Assembly: GCA_937136055.1 (NCBI GenBank)
Contig: CAKZOD010000044.1
Location: 32,098-96,097, forward strand
DNA length: 64,000 nucleotides
Source: an uncultured Oceanospirillaceae bacterium
GTDB taxonomy: Bacteria > Pseudomonadota > Gammaproteobacteria > Pseudomonadales > Balneatricaceae
Reading direction: 5' to 3'
Shown here: positions 47,379 through 54,967 of the stretch, piece by piece
Layout: every line of letters begins with the position of its first letter
Position numbering within the stretch: the stretch's first letter is position 1
Translations under genes and position numbers: made by a program
The notes under the pieces: model-generated
What the model saw: only the letters and a program-made list of their open reading frames with translations
Told to the model about the DNA's origin: nothing
The model's database searches: none

Positions 47379-47433
47379 TTGACAGACATTTGACAAACGC
47401 TTATCGTCACAACCAATAATGATTCTTATTAAC
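47379..47433 (+). promoter_or_regulatory. Flavodoxin promoter with candidate Fur box
   Basis: TTGACA (47379-47384) and TATCGT (47402-47407) are spaced by 17 nt; a second TTGACA starts at 47390. The 19-mer at 47415-47433 (AATAATGATTCTTATTAAC) matches the Fur consensus GATAATGATAATCATTATC at 14 of 19 positions and would cover the transcription start. Iron-controlled flavodoxin fits the known swap of ferredoxin for flavodoxin under iron limitation. Confidence 0.55.
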
Positions 47434-47453
47434 CTTTAACAGTAGGATTAGCT

Positions 47454-47960
47454 GTGAGCATTGCATTATTTTACGGCACAACAACCGGTAACACGGGTGA
47501 TATCGCTGAGAAAGTTAGCGAAATTTTAGAAGATATTGATCTTTTCGATGTCGCAGACTCTCCTGTGAGTATTCTAGATAACTATCAAAAAATTATTTTT
47601 GCTATTCCAACATGGGATTACGGCGAGATACAAGAAGATTGGCAAGAAATTTGGGATGAAGTATCAGAGTGTGACTTCACTGGAAAAACTGTTGCTTTTA
47701 TTGGCCTTGGCGATCAGTACGGCTACGCGGAGTGGTTCTTAGACGCCATGGGATTACTGCATGATGTTGTAGTAGCTAAAGGCGCTACGATCATCGGTCA
47801 CTGGCCAGTTGAAGGCTATGAGTTTGATGAATCTAAGGCTCTAACAGCTGACAAGAAATCTTTTGTCGGTTTAGCAATCGATGAAGATTGCCAGAACGAA
47901 CTGACTGATGAACGTGTCTCTGCTTGGTGCTTACAAATCGCAGAGGATCTGTACGCATAA
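47454..47960 (+). CDS. Long-chain flavodoxin
   Basis: FMN electron carrier of 168 residues. The phosphate-binding loop YGTTTGNTGDIAEKV is at the N-terminus; the isoalloxazine-flanking loops are PTWDYGEIQEDW and LGDQYGYAEWFLDA. The inserted loop marks the long-chain type (FldA-like). GTG start with TAGGA about 8 nt upstream. Its promoter carries a likely Fur box. It may serve pyruvate/ferredoxin-type enzymes, biotin or methionine synthase reactivation; the partner is not nearby. Confidence 0.93.
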   Translation: MSIALFYGTTTGNTGDIAEKVSEILEDIDLFDVADSPVSILDNYQKIIFAIPTWDYGEIQEDWQEIWDEVSECDFTGKTVAFIGLGDQYGYAEWFLDAMGLLHDVVVAKGATIIGHWPVEGYEFDESKALTADKKSFVGLAIDEDCQNELTDERVSAWCLQIAEDLYA

Positions 47961-47986
47961 AATCATTACACTGTGATTGACCGACT

Positions 47987-48016
47987 GAATCTAGTGGTAT
48001 ACATATCGCTAGATTC
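47987..48016 (+). other. Stem-loop after flavodoxin gene
   Basis: GAATCTAG (47987-47994) and CTAGATTC (48009-48016) form a perfect 8-bp stem with a 14-nt loop, 27 nt past the stop. No T-tract; possible mRNA 3' stem. Confidence 0.5.
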
Positions 48017-48240
48017 TATCAAAAACACCTCCCCGCCTCGTTTTTACTCCCGTTATAGCACCCTTAGCAGCTCACTGAGACTTGATTATTAACCCCTTAT
48101 AAATATCAGTAGGGAAAACAATACAAGCAAATCAACTTTATAATATTAAATGCTGAATCAAGCCGATAACTATTTAAAAGCGCTTCCAAATTAGTAAAAA
48201 CTAACTTACAGTCCTAGCATAATTAAAATTAGGAGTAGGC

Positions 48241-49800
48241 ATGTTTAGGTTTGTCAGTATTTTTTTTGTTGCTGCTATAGGTGCAGCTGGATATTTCTTC
48301 TATACCACTAGCAATACTCTTACAGATGAGACTCAATCATCAGCACCGTCAAATGAAACAACGAGCTCTAAAGACTCTAGCGTTCCACAATCGACTGTTT
48401 CCAAGGCCTCTCCTGAACCTGCACCAGTTGCTTTACCTAAATTGACACAAGCAGAAACAAAACAGGCGCAAGCGCATGTCAAAAGCATTACTACAGCACC
48501 TGAAAAGCCGATTGAAATTAAAAAAGCTGATCACTTTGTAACTGCCGAACAAGTGTTAGAGCTACCTGAACTACAAGCTGAAATTATTAAAATTGAAACA
48601 GTAAACGAAGCGAGCTCTGAAACGCCAAAACAAGTTGATGTAATAGTTAGTGCTCCAGTAAAAGAGAATGAGCAAGTTAGCCTTGCTCAAACAAATCAAA
48701 ACAACGCCCAAGCAGCACAAAGTTTTGCCGTTAAAATTCCATCATTCAAAAAATCGACCAGTTCTGAGCCCGCTACACTTACTAGTGATAGCTCCCCAGC
48801 AGCAAGCAATACTAGTACCCCAAGCTCGGTTTCATCAAAAGCTACCAGCAAAGCGGTTTCTGACTCAGCTTCGATTGCAACTGGTACACAAACTATTGAA
48901 AATGCTACTCAACCTAAACAAAGCCAAAACATCGCCAAAAGCGAACCTGTTAAAATATTAACCACAGTAACTGGCACAGCTGAAGAACCCGCAGAAGTTA
49001 TTGCGGTAAAAGTAAACCCAGTCAAAGTAACACCTGTGGTAGTTAAGGCGAAAACCAATATCGAACAAAATGAAAGCACTGAAAGCACTGAAAGCACTGA
49101 AAGCATCATTGGTGCACTGAAGAAGAATCTTGAAGAAATTTCTGATATTAAAGTTTCAGAATTAGCGAGCTTAGTAACATCAACACCCAACACAAGTACC
49201 GCCTCGAATACGGCTAATAATTCAGCCCCTCAAGTAACGACCGTAAAAACGCAAATCCTTAGCACTGACGATACAACAACAGCCGCTAACAGCACTAATA
49301 AACCAAGTAACAACACTCAAACTATAGAGCTTGCTCAAAACGCTAAATCTGTAAAAGTGGGCAAGGCCCAGAACGCTGTTAGCACCCAATCGGAAAAGAA
49401 CCGCATAAAGCTTAAAGAGCTCCTTAACGATACTGATTCTGATAAAAAGCGCATCTTCTACTTACATGCTGTAAATGCTACTGATGAACAGGGCATTTGG
49501 GGCATTATACAAAAGGGTTTAACCGGCACTTTTTCAAAAGGAATTAGTTTGTCACAAGCCAACGGTACTATTCGTACACTTATTCCAGATGATGCCGATG
49601 AAATGTTAAGTAATAAAAACAGCTCATTCCTGGGTAAATTACTTAACTACAAAGTATTGACAACATACGTTTATAACTACGAGAAGGGAAACATCGGAAA
49701 AAATCCGGATTATATAAAACCTGGTCAACAGCTTATTATCGTAACCTTTACTGAAGAAGAGTTAATGAGTATCTATCAGCATTTTAAAAACGCTCAATAA
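48241..49800 (+). CDS. Single-pass membrane protein with disordered linker and LysM-like C-terminus
   Basis: 519 residues: an N-terminal membrane helix (about 3-22), a very long Ser/Thr/Ala/Pro/Lys-rich low-complexity region (about 25-390, including an EST tripeptide run coded by 9-nt repeats at 49072-49104), and a folded C-terminal domain (about 395-519). In the latter, GIWGIIQKG and the later GKNPDYIKPGQQLIIV resemble the ends of a LysM-type domain with an insertion between them, suggesting peptidoglycan contact. I recognise no family for the full protein. TAGGAG 6 nt before ATG. The linker length would span much of the periplasm. It is followed 29 nt later by a GST gene. Confidence 0.75.
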   Translation: MFRFVSIFFVAAIGAAGYFFYTTSNTLTDETQSSAPSNETTSSKDSSVPQSTVSKASPEPAPVALPKLTQAETKQAQAHVKSITTAPEKPIEIKKADHFVTAEQVLELPELQAEIIKIETVNEASSETPKQVDVIVSAPVKENEQVSLAQTNQNNAQAAQSFAVKIPSFKKSTSSEPATLTSDSSPAASNTSTPSSVSSKATSKAVSDSASIATGTQTIENATQPKQSQNIAKSEPVKILTTVTGTAEEPAEVIAVKVNPVKVTPVVVKAKTNIEQNESTESTESTESIIGALKKNLEEISDIKVSELASLVTSTPNTSTASNTANNSAPQVTTVKTQILSTDDTTTAANSTNKPSNNTQTIELAQNAKSVKVGKAQNAVSTQSEKNRIKLKELLNDTDSDKKRIFYLHAVNATDEQGIWGIIQKGLTGTFSKGISLSQANGTIRTLIPDDADEMLSNKNSSFLGKLLNYKVLTTYVYNYEKGNIGKNPDYIKPGQQLIIVTFTEEELMSIYQHFKNAQ

Positions 49801-49829
49801 TAGCGAAACTCAAATATTTAGAGTTACTT

Positions 49830-50444
49830 ATGATTGATTTATATACTTGGGCAACCCCTAATGGAAGAAAAGTATCCATTATGCTTGAAGCTATAAATGC
49901 ACAGTACAATGTACATAAAATAGATATCACAGCTGATCACCAATTTAATGCCGACTTTTTAGCGATTAGTCCAAACAATAAAATTCCCGCTATTGTCGAT
50001 CACAAAGGTCCTGATCAATCCCCGATTAGCCTTTTTGAAAGTGGTGCTATATTAATCTACTTAGCTGAAAAATCAGGACGTTATTTACCTGAAAACACCA
50101 CAGACAGAGCATTAGTACTGCAATGGCTAATGTGGCAAATGGGTGGTTTTGGGCCAATGCTAGGCCAAGCACATCACTTTAACCACTTTCTTGAAAAAGA
50201 AATCCCCTATCCCAAAATGCGATATTTAAAAGAAGCACAAAGACTGTGGGGTGTATTAGATCAACAGCTGGCCAATAGAGAATATGTCGTTAACGAATTA
50301 AGCATTGCTGATTTCGCAATATACCCTTGGTGTATGCGATATGCTTGGCAAAACATTGAGCTAGCAGATTTTAAAAACGTTCAACGCTGGATGCATACTA
50401 TGGCTAGCCACGATTTTGTTAATAAAGGTATGCTTGTCGGTTGA
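49830..50444 (+). CDS. Glutathione S-transferase, YfcG/YghU-like
   Basis: Cytoplasmic thioredoxin-fold protein of 204 residues. The N-terminal segment YTWATPNGRKVSIMLEA matches the Nu-class (YfcG) active-site region, NKIPAIVDH contains the cis-proline, and LFESGAILIYLAE is the glutathione-binding Glu-Ser motif. The C-terminal all-helical domain includes MWQMGGFGPMLGQAHHF, characteristic of YfcG/YghU disulfide-bond reductases. The 29-nt gap to the upstream gene suggests cotranscription. Confidence 0.9.
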   Translation: MIDLYTWATPNGRKVSIMLEAINAQYNVHKIDITADHQFNADFLAISPNNKIPAIVDHKGPDQSPISLFESGAILIYLAEKSGRYLPENTTDRALVLQWLMWQMGGFGPMLGQAHHFNHFLEKEIPYPKMRYLKEAQRLWGVLDQQLANREYVVNELSIADFAIYPWCMRYAWQNIELADFKNVQRWMHTMASHDFVNKGMLVG

Positions 50445-50446
50445 TT

Positions 50447-50481
50447 TTAGCTCTTACCTCTTATCTCTTAGCTCTTAGCTC
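50447..50481. repeat. Tandem heptanucleotide array (5 units)
   Basis: Five consecutive 7-mers of the form TTANCTC: TTAGCTC, TTACCTC, TTATCTC, TTAGCTC, TTAGCTC. It begins 3 nt after the GST stop and ends 37 nt before the convergent DUF1285 stop. A short slippage-prone repeat with no visible coding role. Confidence 0.85.
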
Positions 50482-50517
50482 TAAATTATTAATTCTTAAC
50501 TCCTTAAACATTCGCGA

Positions 50518-51066
50518 TTAAAACTCACCTAAACAGAAGCGTTGGCCAGCGCTTTGCACGAACGCTTTTTGTTGCTGCTCATCAATTTCTGCTAACTCAG
50601 CTAGCTGATAAAACACATTGCGGCTCAGCTTCCCTTCCATGCCATCACGAACACTAATTAAAGGGCTAGGCTCACCACTTTCAGGATCCGTTTCAATTCG
50701 CAGCGGGTGTTCATCATCAAGAATAACCACATCCTCGGTACTGCTGATAAAAGTCAGTACCCTTTTAGCGTTACCCTCTTCGACCTTTAAATGAATAAAG
50801 TAAAAAGGCACTTGTTCAACTTGTATACGCCACTTCTCAACAGGAGTTTTCAAAAAGTACTGGTCTTGCTCTTTGCACAAGATACGAGCAAACATTTTTG
50901 GAATGGTTAAGCGCTGGAACTCATCACCACAGTGTCGCCACACACCTTGCGCATCTATAGTGATATCTATATCCCCTGAAAACGCAGGTTGCCACAAATG
51001 TAGTGGAGGACGTGACTGTTCATCTATAGCACTTAAAATGCCATCAAAATCAAAGGTATTAGACAT
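50518..51066 (-). CDS. DUF1285 protein
   Basis: 182-residue cytoplasmic protein with the family pattern RPPLHLWQPAFSGDIDITID, GVWRHCGDEFQRLTIPKMFARIL, YFLKTPVEKWRIQVEQVPF and SVRDGMEGKLSRNVFYQLAEL. DUF1285 is common in Pseudomonas and alphaproteobacteria; structures exist but no function is established. AGGA 9 nt before ATG. Confidence 0.88.
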   Translation of the reverse strand: MSNTFDFDGILSAIDEQSRPPLHLWQPAFSGDIDITIDAQGVWRHCGDEFQRLTIPKMFARILCKEQDQYFLKTPVEKWRIQVEQVPFYFIHLKVEEGNAKRVLTFISSTEDVVILDDEHPLRIETDPESGEPSPLISVRDGMEGKLSRNVFYQLAELAEIDEQQQKAFVQSAGQRFCLGEF

Positions 51067-51244
51067 TTTCTGTCGATCCTGTATCGGTCTTTCAGATTAT
51101 TTATAAATGAAAAGTGACGGTGATTTATATGCATTAATATCACTCATCATAACTTCAATTATTATCAAGTGCAGATCTGTTAACTTGAAATCTATTCACT
51201 GTTAGACTTATTTAAAATTTAACAGATCATAATGGAAATCTATC

Positions 51245-52195
51245 ATGCGCGCTAGCTTAGCAACCCGTCTTGCCGACCCCACTCGCGGGGTATACTTTGT
51301 TGGAACAACACCACCAAGAGTAGAAGCGAGTGAAATGCAAATGGGAGTCATAGCAGATAAGCTTCTCGCACGTTTAACCTCTATCGATTATGACGGATTA
51401 GTTGTTTACGATATTCAGGATGAAAGCAGCCGCACAGATCTTCCTAGACCTTTTCCATTTAATGAAACTTACGATAGCCGCGTTTACTCGAAAGTGCTCA
51501 GTGATAAATCTAACCACCCTACTATTACTTACAAAAGCGTATCAGCGCGATCAGCAGATGCTTTTAACAGCTGGCTAGAGCAAGCTTGGGTTGAATATGA
51601 CTTACGAAATATTGTGTTAGTGGGCAGCCCCTCATCACAATCTCAAATTAAACTCAGCTTACCCGATGCGTATAGCGAGCTATCAAAGCACCCAAGAGCT
51701 TTTAACTTAGGGGGAGTAGCGATTGCTGAGCGACATAATAAAAAAGGTGATGAGCACATTCGCATTCATCATAAAAGCGAACAAGGATGCCGATTTTTTA
51801 TCACACAGGCTGTCTATAACGCCGATGCGACTATCGACATGCTGCAGCAATATAGCCAACTTTGTCAGCAAAAAGGTGTGAAACCTAATCGCGTAATTCT
51901 CACTTTCACACCTTGTGGCAGTGAAACAACATTAGCCTTTATGCAGTGGCTTGGCATATCGACCTCAAGCGCTGTCAGAACGCGTTTACTAAATGCGGCC
52001 AACCCACTTTCAGAGTCGTTGCGAGTATGCGAAGAAAATTTGCAAAAAATACTCACTTACTGTGCAAATTTAAATATTCCTCTAGGGCTAAATATAGAAA
52101 GCTTAACGAATAGAAAGGAGGAAATTGATGCATCGATCAAGCTCTTTAAAATATTAAAAGCGACCCTCGATCTAAATCTGGCAAATCGCTTTTAA
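51245..52195 (+). CDS. Methylenetetrahydrofolate reductase-like protein
   Basis: 316-residue protein with a MetF-like barrel layout: an N-terminal segment GVYFVGTTPPR, YDGLVVYDIQDESSR, a middle segment NIVLVGSPSSQ, FNLGGVAIAERH, CRFFITQAVYNAD (as in MTHFR, where FFITQ... contacts folate) and NRVILTFTPCGS. It departs from MetF at the N-terminus and is not next to met or gcv genes, so the substrate is uncertain; it may belong to the MTHFR-like proteins that accompany C1 metabolism. GGA 8 nt before ATG. Confidence 0.7.
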   Translation: MRASLATRLADPTRGVYFVGTTPPRVEASEMQMGVIADKLLARLTSIDYDGLVVYDIQDESSRTDLPRPFPFNETYDSRVYSKVLSDKSNHPTITYKSVSARSADAFNSWLEQAWVEYDLRNIVLVGSPSSQSQIKLSLPDAYSELSKHPRAFNLGGVAIAERHNKKGDEHIRIHHKSEQGCRFFITQAVYNADATIDMLQQYSQLCQQKGVKPNRVILTFTPCGSETTLAFMQWLGISTSSAVRTRLLNAANPLSESLRVCEENLQKILTYCANLNIPLGLNIESLTNRKEEIDASIKLFKILKATLDLNLANRF

Positions 52196-52251
52196 ACACA
52201 TAACGCCCCCCCCCCTTTAAGCCTTTAATTTGACGCTGTACCCGTCAAATT

Positions 52252-52356
52252 TTAGGGCTGGCTGGCCATCAATAATAGTAACATTGCAGCTAAGCTGACG
52301 AATACTAATAAAACCCGCACCTGCTGGCAACGCTTGCACTTACGTTTTTTAACCAC
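52252..52356 (-). CDS. Small membrane protein (34 residues) coupled to yciH
   Basis: An open frame too short for standard gene callers. It starts at GTG 52356, one base after the yciH stop codon, with GGAGG (inside the last yciH codons) 5 nt upstream. The product has a basic head with Cys-x-x-Cys (KKRKCKRCQQVR) and one hydrophobic helix (VLLVFVSLAAMLLLLMA), ending SQP. Strong ribosome site, exact coupling and a clean membrane-protein pattern argue it is translated. No function known; it resembles other small inner-membrane regulators only in form. Confidence 0.6.
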   Translation of the reverse strand: MVKKRKCKRCQQVRVLLVFVSLAAMLLLLMASQP

Positions 52357-52357
52357 C

Positions 52358-52732
52358 CTATCCTCCCGCTAATTTGACACTATAATTGCGTTTTTCGAGA
52401 AATAGTTTCAATTGATCACGATGGTCGCCCTGTATTTCAATCACTCCAGCCTTAAGCGCGCCACCTGTTCCACAGTGCTGTTTCATCTCTTTGGCAAGCT
52501 TCTTAAGTGCTTTCTCATCTAAAGGAACGCCTTTTACCAACGTAACTCCCTTTCCTTTGCGACCTTTCGTTTCTCGATGGATCCTAATAATGCCATCGAG
52601 GTTATTTAATCGCTGCTGGTCTGCTATTTGGCTACATTGGCAATCATCCACCGCGTGGTCACACTGTGGGCACATAACCCCTTTATCAGTGGAATAAACA
52701 AGGCCACCGAGCTGCTCTTTAAGTGATTTCAA
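52358..52732 (-). CDS. yciH: SUI1/eIF1-like translation factor YciH
   Basis: Prokaryotic homologue of eIF1 that affects start-codon discrimination; E. coli YciH acts under stress. The C-terminal SUI1 domain (about 45-124) has ETKGRKGKGVTLVKGVPLDE, GTGGALKAGVIEIQGDHRD and ends in VKLAGG, as in E. coli. The N-terminus carries a Cys cluster (CPQCDHAVDDCQC) that could bind zinc. The start is a TTG at 52732 with AAGAGA about 9 nt upstream. It follows dgt by 15 nt and is followed at once by the small membrane ORF: an operon of three. Confidence 0.92.
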   Translation of the reverse strand: MKSLKEQLGGLVYSTDKGVMCPQCDHAVDDCQCSQIADQQRLNNLDGIIRIHRETKGRKGKGVTLVKGVPLDEKALKKLAKEMKQHCGTGGALKAGVIEIQGDHRDQLKLFLEKRNYSVKLAGG

Positions 52733-52747
52733 TGATGTGATCTCTTT

Positions 52748-54073
52748 TTAGGCTGAACTGGAAATCCCGCCTATTTGACGGGATAAATAAGCGGCGTAAT
52801 TATCCGTCATTCCGCTGATAAAATCTAATACTCGCATATAGGCATGATACAAATCCCACTCAGGATCCGGTGCATGTATTCCCATCAGACTCAGTATCTT
52901 CTCACTGCGATAACTTAACCTCGCTGCTCCTTTTTGATGCTGCTCAAACACCGCTTGGCAAAAGGATCCAAGTAATACACCTAAGCTACTGTATGCACCA
53001 ACTTCTAACTCTGTTTTACGCGTATCGGGAAATACCTCTTGGCGAGCGATGGTTTTAGCTTCTGCAAGGCCTTGTGCAACTTGCGGGTTACCATCTAGCA
53101 ATAACTCTCCCTGATACTCTCCTTTCATAATCAATGCATAGTTTTCAATAAATACAGAAATCACTGACTCAACCATGTTTTCCATTGCTTTGCCTCGTAG
53201 TGCCGACAACTTGCGCCTAGAAGAAGCTTGTGAATGGAAGACACTGTCATCGAACTCTAAATCACCACATAGCTTTTGCATGATTGGCCGAATACGCTCA
53301 AAGGAGAGAATATTTAACTCCATAGCATCTTCTAGATCTAAAATGGCATAGCAAATATCATCTGCCGCTTCCATTAAATACGTTAGCGGGTGACGACACC
53401 AACGATTTTCACCGAGGGAGATTAAGCCTAGCTCATCCGCTAACTTTTTCATGAATTCAAGTTCAGTTAAATAACAGCTAAATTTCCCCTTTGCTGTGGC
53501 GCCAGATGATAACCAAGGGTATTTAATCAATGTACCTAAGGTCGGATAAGTGAGACGTAAGCCCCCTGCGTATAAGTGGTTCTCAATAGTTGTCACAACC
53601 CTAAACCCTTGCGCGTTCCCCTCAAAGGTTTGGATATCACATTTTTGCTGCTCACTTAAGGAAATTAATAGCTGTTCTCCCTCCGCGCGTTTAAACCAGT
53701 CACGAATGGCGTATTCACCTGCATGACCAAACGGTGGATTTCCAATGTCATGTGCTAAACACGCCGACTGTACAATCATTCCAAGGTCATGTGGGCTTAC
53801 CCAACTGGGCAACTTTTCACTAATTAACTCACCGACTCGAATTCCCAAAGTACGGCCAATACTGCCCACTTCAATAGAATGAGTTAAGCGCGTATGGATA
53901 TGGTCATTCAATGCAAGAGGGTGAACTTGTGTTTTACGCCCTAAGCGGCGAAAGGCACTCGAGAAAATTATCCGATCGTGATCTTTATGAAAATGGCTGC
54001 GTCCAAGCTCCTGAGGAAGATCTTCGTGTCCGTATCTTTTTGGCGTTAGTAACTTTTGCCACTGCATTGACAT
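52748..54073 (-). CDS. dgt: Deoxyguanosinetriphosphate triphosphohydrolase-like protein
   Basis: HD-domain dNTPase that splits dNTPs (dGTP in the type enzyme) into deoxynucleoside and triphosphate. Metal-binding HD residues appear as RLTHSIEVG, ACLAHDIGNPPFGH and, later, EAADDICYAILDLEDA. N-terminal RDRIIFSSAFRRLGRKTQV-like segment (here HDRIIFSSAFRRLGRKTQV) is typical. 441 residues, the shorter dgtP/type-2 class. The ATG at 54073 follows a G-rich run (GGGGG). First gene of the dgt-yciH unit. Confidence 0.94.
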   Translation of the reverse strand: MSMQWQKLLTPKRYGHEDLPQELGRSHFHKDHDRIIFSSAFRRLGRKTQVHPLALNDHIHTRLTHSIEVGSIGRTLGIRVGELISEKLPSWVSPHDLGMIVQSACLAHDIGNPPFGHAGEYAIRDWFKRAEGEQLLISLSEQQKCDIQTFEGNAQGFRVVTTIENHLYAGGLRLTYPTLGTLIKYPWLSSGATAKGKFSCYLTELEFMKKLADELGLISLGENRWCRHPLTYLMEAADDICYAILDLEDAMELNILSFERIRPIMQKLCGDLEFDDSVFHSQASSRRKLSALRGKAMENMVESVISVFIENYALIMKGEYQGELLLDGNPQVAQGLAEAKTIARQEVFPDTRKTELEVGAYSSLGVLLGSFCQAVFEQHQKGAARLSYRSEKILSLMGIHAPDPEWDLYHAYMRVLDFISGMTDNYAAYLSRQIGGISSSA

Positions 54074-54329
54074 AGAGCCCCCTAATGACTCGTTATTAGC
54101 GATAGTAAGAACCGTATAAGTACTTGAAGGCTAAGCATAGTCACTATTAAAGCGCTAAACAACTGTTGAATAACAAAGGAGAAAACCGAATCTTTTTAAA
54201 AGTAAATAAAGTTAAGGTAAATAACCTCAACCCAAAAGCTTAATTTAGCCTTAACACAGGCAAAACTACCAAACCTTTGCTACTATTAAAGCTATGCAAG
54301 TAACCTTTCAAAAAGGACCAAGTCGTTAA

Positions 54330-54932
54330 ATGAAACACAGGATATTTATGGGAGCCAAGCGCCATTTGATGGCCAATGTTGCTATAGCTTTTTTTGTTTT
54401 TTGCTTTTTACTAAGCTTTAGTATGCCTAGCTACAGCAATGAAAAAGTGCGTATTCGAATTGTCACAAATTTAGGCAATTTCACAGTACAACTACTTCCA
54501 AGAAAATCTCCAAAGACTGTTGAAAATATTTTGAAGTATGTTGATGAAGGCTTTTACACGAATGTTATTTTCCATCGTGTTATAAAGAACTTTATGGTAC
54601 AGACCGGTTTTCTAACAAAAGATGCCAAGAAGAAAAAGGCACTCCACCCCGCTATCAAAAATGAAGCGATCAACGGCGTAAAAAACTTAAGAGGTACAAT
54701 TGCTATGGCCAGAGGGCCGGATCCGCATTCGGCATCTTCACAGTTTTTTATCAATACCAAAAACAATCCTCATTTAGATTTTACCTCACAAAACCCGAAA
54801 GGTTGGGGCTATGCCGTTTTTGGTAAAGTCATCTCTGGAATGAACGTTGTACGCAGAATCGCGAGACAGCAAACCAACAACGACAACGCGCCTATCAAGC
54901 CTATTATCATTAAACGTATTAGCCGCATATAG
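54330..54932 (+). CDS. Periplasmic cyclophilin-type peptidyl-prolyl isomerase
   Basis: PPIase that speeds prolyl isomerisation in exported proteins. A long N-terminus (about 36 residues) ends in a hydrophobic signal segment (AFFVFCFLLSFSMPSYS). The cyclophilin domain follows: GNFTVQLLPRKSPKTVENILKYVDEGFYTNVIFHRVIKNFMVQTG, with the catalytic Arg in FHRV, then SSQFFIN and YAVFGKVISGM. It resembles E. coli PpiA. AAAAGGA precedes the ATG by about 13 nt; an internal ATG could be used instead. The stop codon lies in the loop of a strong hairpin. Confidence 0.92.
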   Translation: MKHRIFMGAKRHLMANVAIAFFVFCFLLSFSMPSYSNEKVRIRIVTNLGNFTVQLLPRKSPKTVENILKYVDEGFYTNVIFHRVIKNFMVQTGFLTKDAKKKKALHPAIKNEAINGVKNLRGTIAMARGPDPHSASSQFFINTKNNPHLDFTSQNPKGWGYAVFGKVISGMNVVRRIARQQTNNDNAPIKPIIIKRISRI

Positions 54933-54945
54933 CGCGGCTAATACG
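54915..54945. terminator. 12-bp hairpin enclosing the cyclophilin stop codon
   Basis: CGTATTAGCCGC (54915-54926) and GCGGCTAATACG (54934-54945) are fully complementary; the 7-nt loop contains the TAG stop (54930-54932). It lies between the convergent cyclophilin and copA genes. No T-tract, but it could serve as a bidirectional terminator. Confidence 0.65.
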
Positions 54946-54967
54946 CTGCTCATTTCCCCATAGAACG

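Noticed and set aside
50447..50481. Repeat array considered as CRISPR
   Set aside because: Units are 7 nt without spacers and no cas genes are present anywhere in the window.
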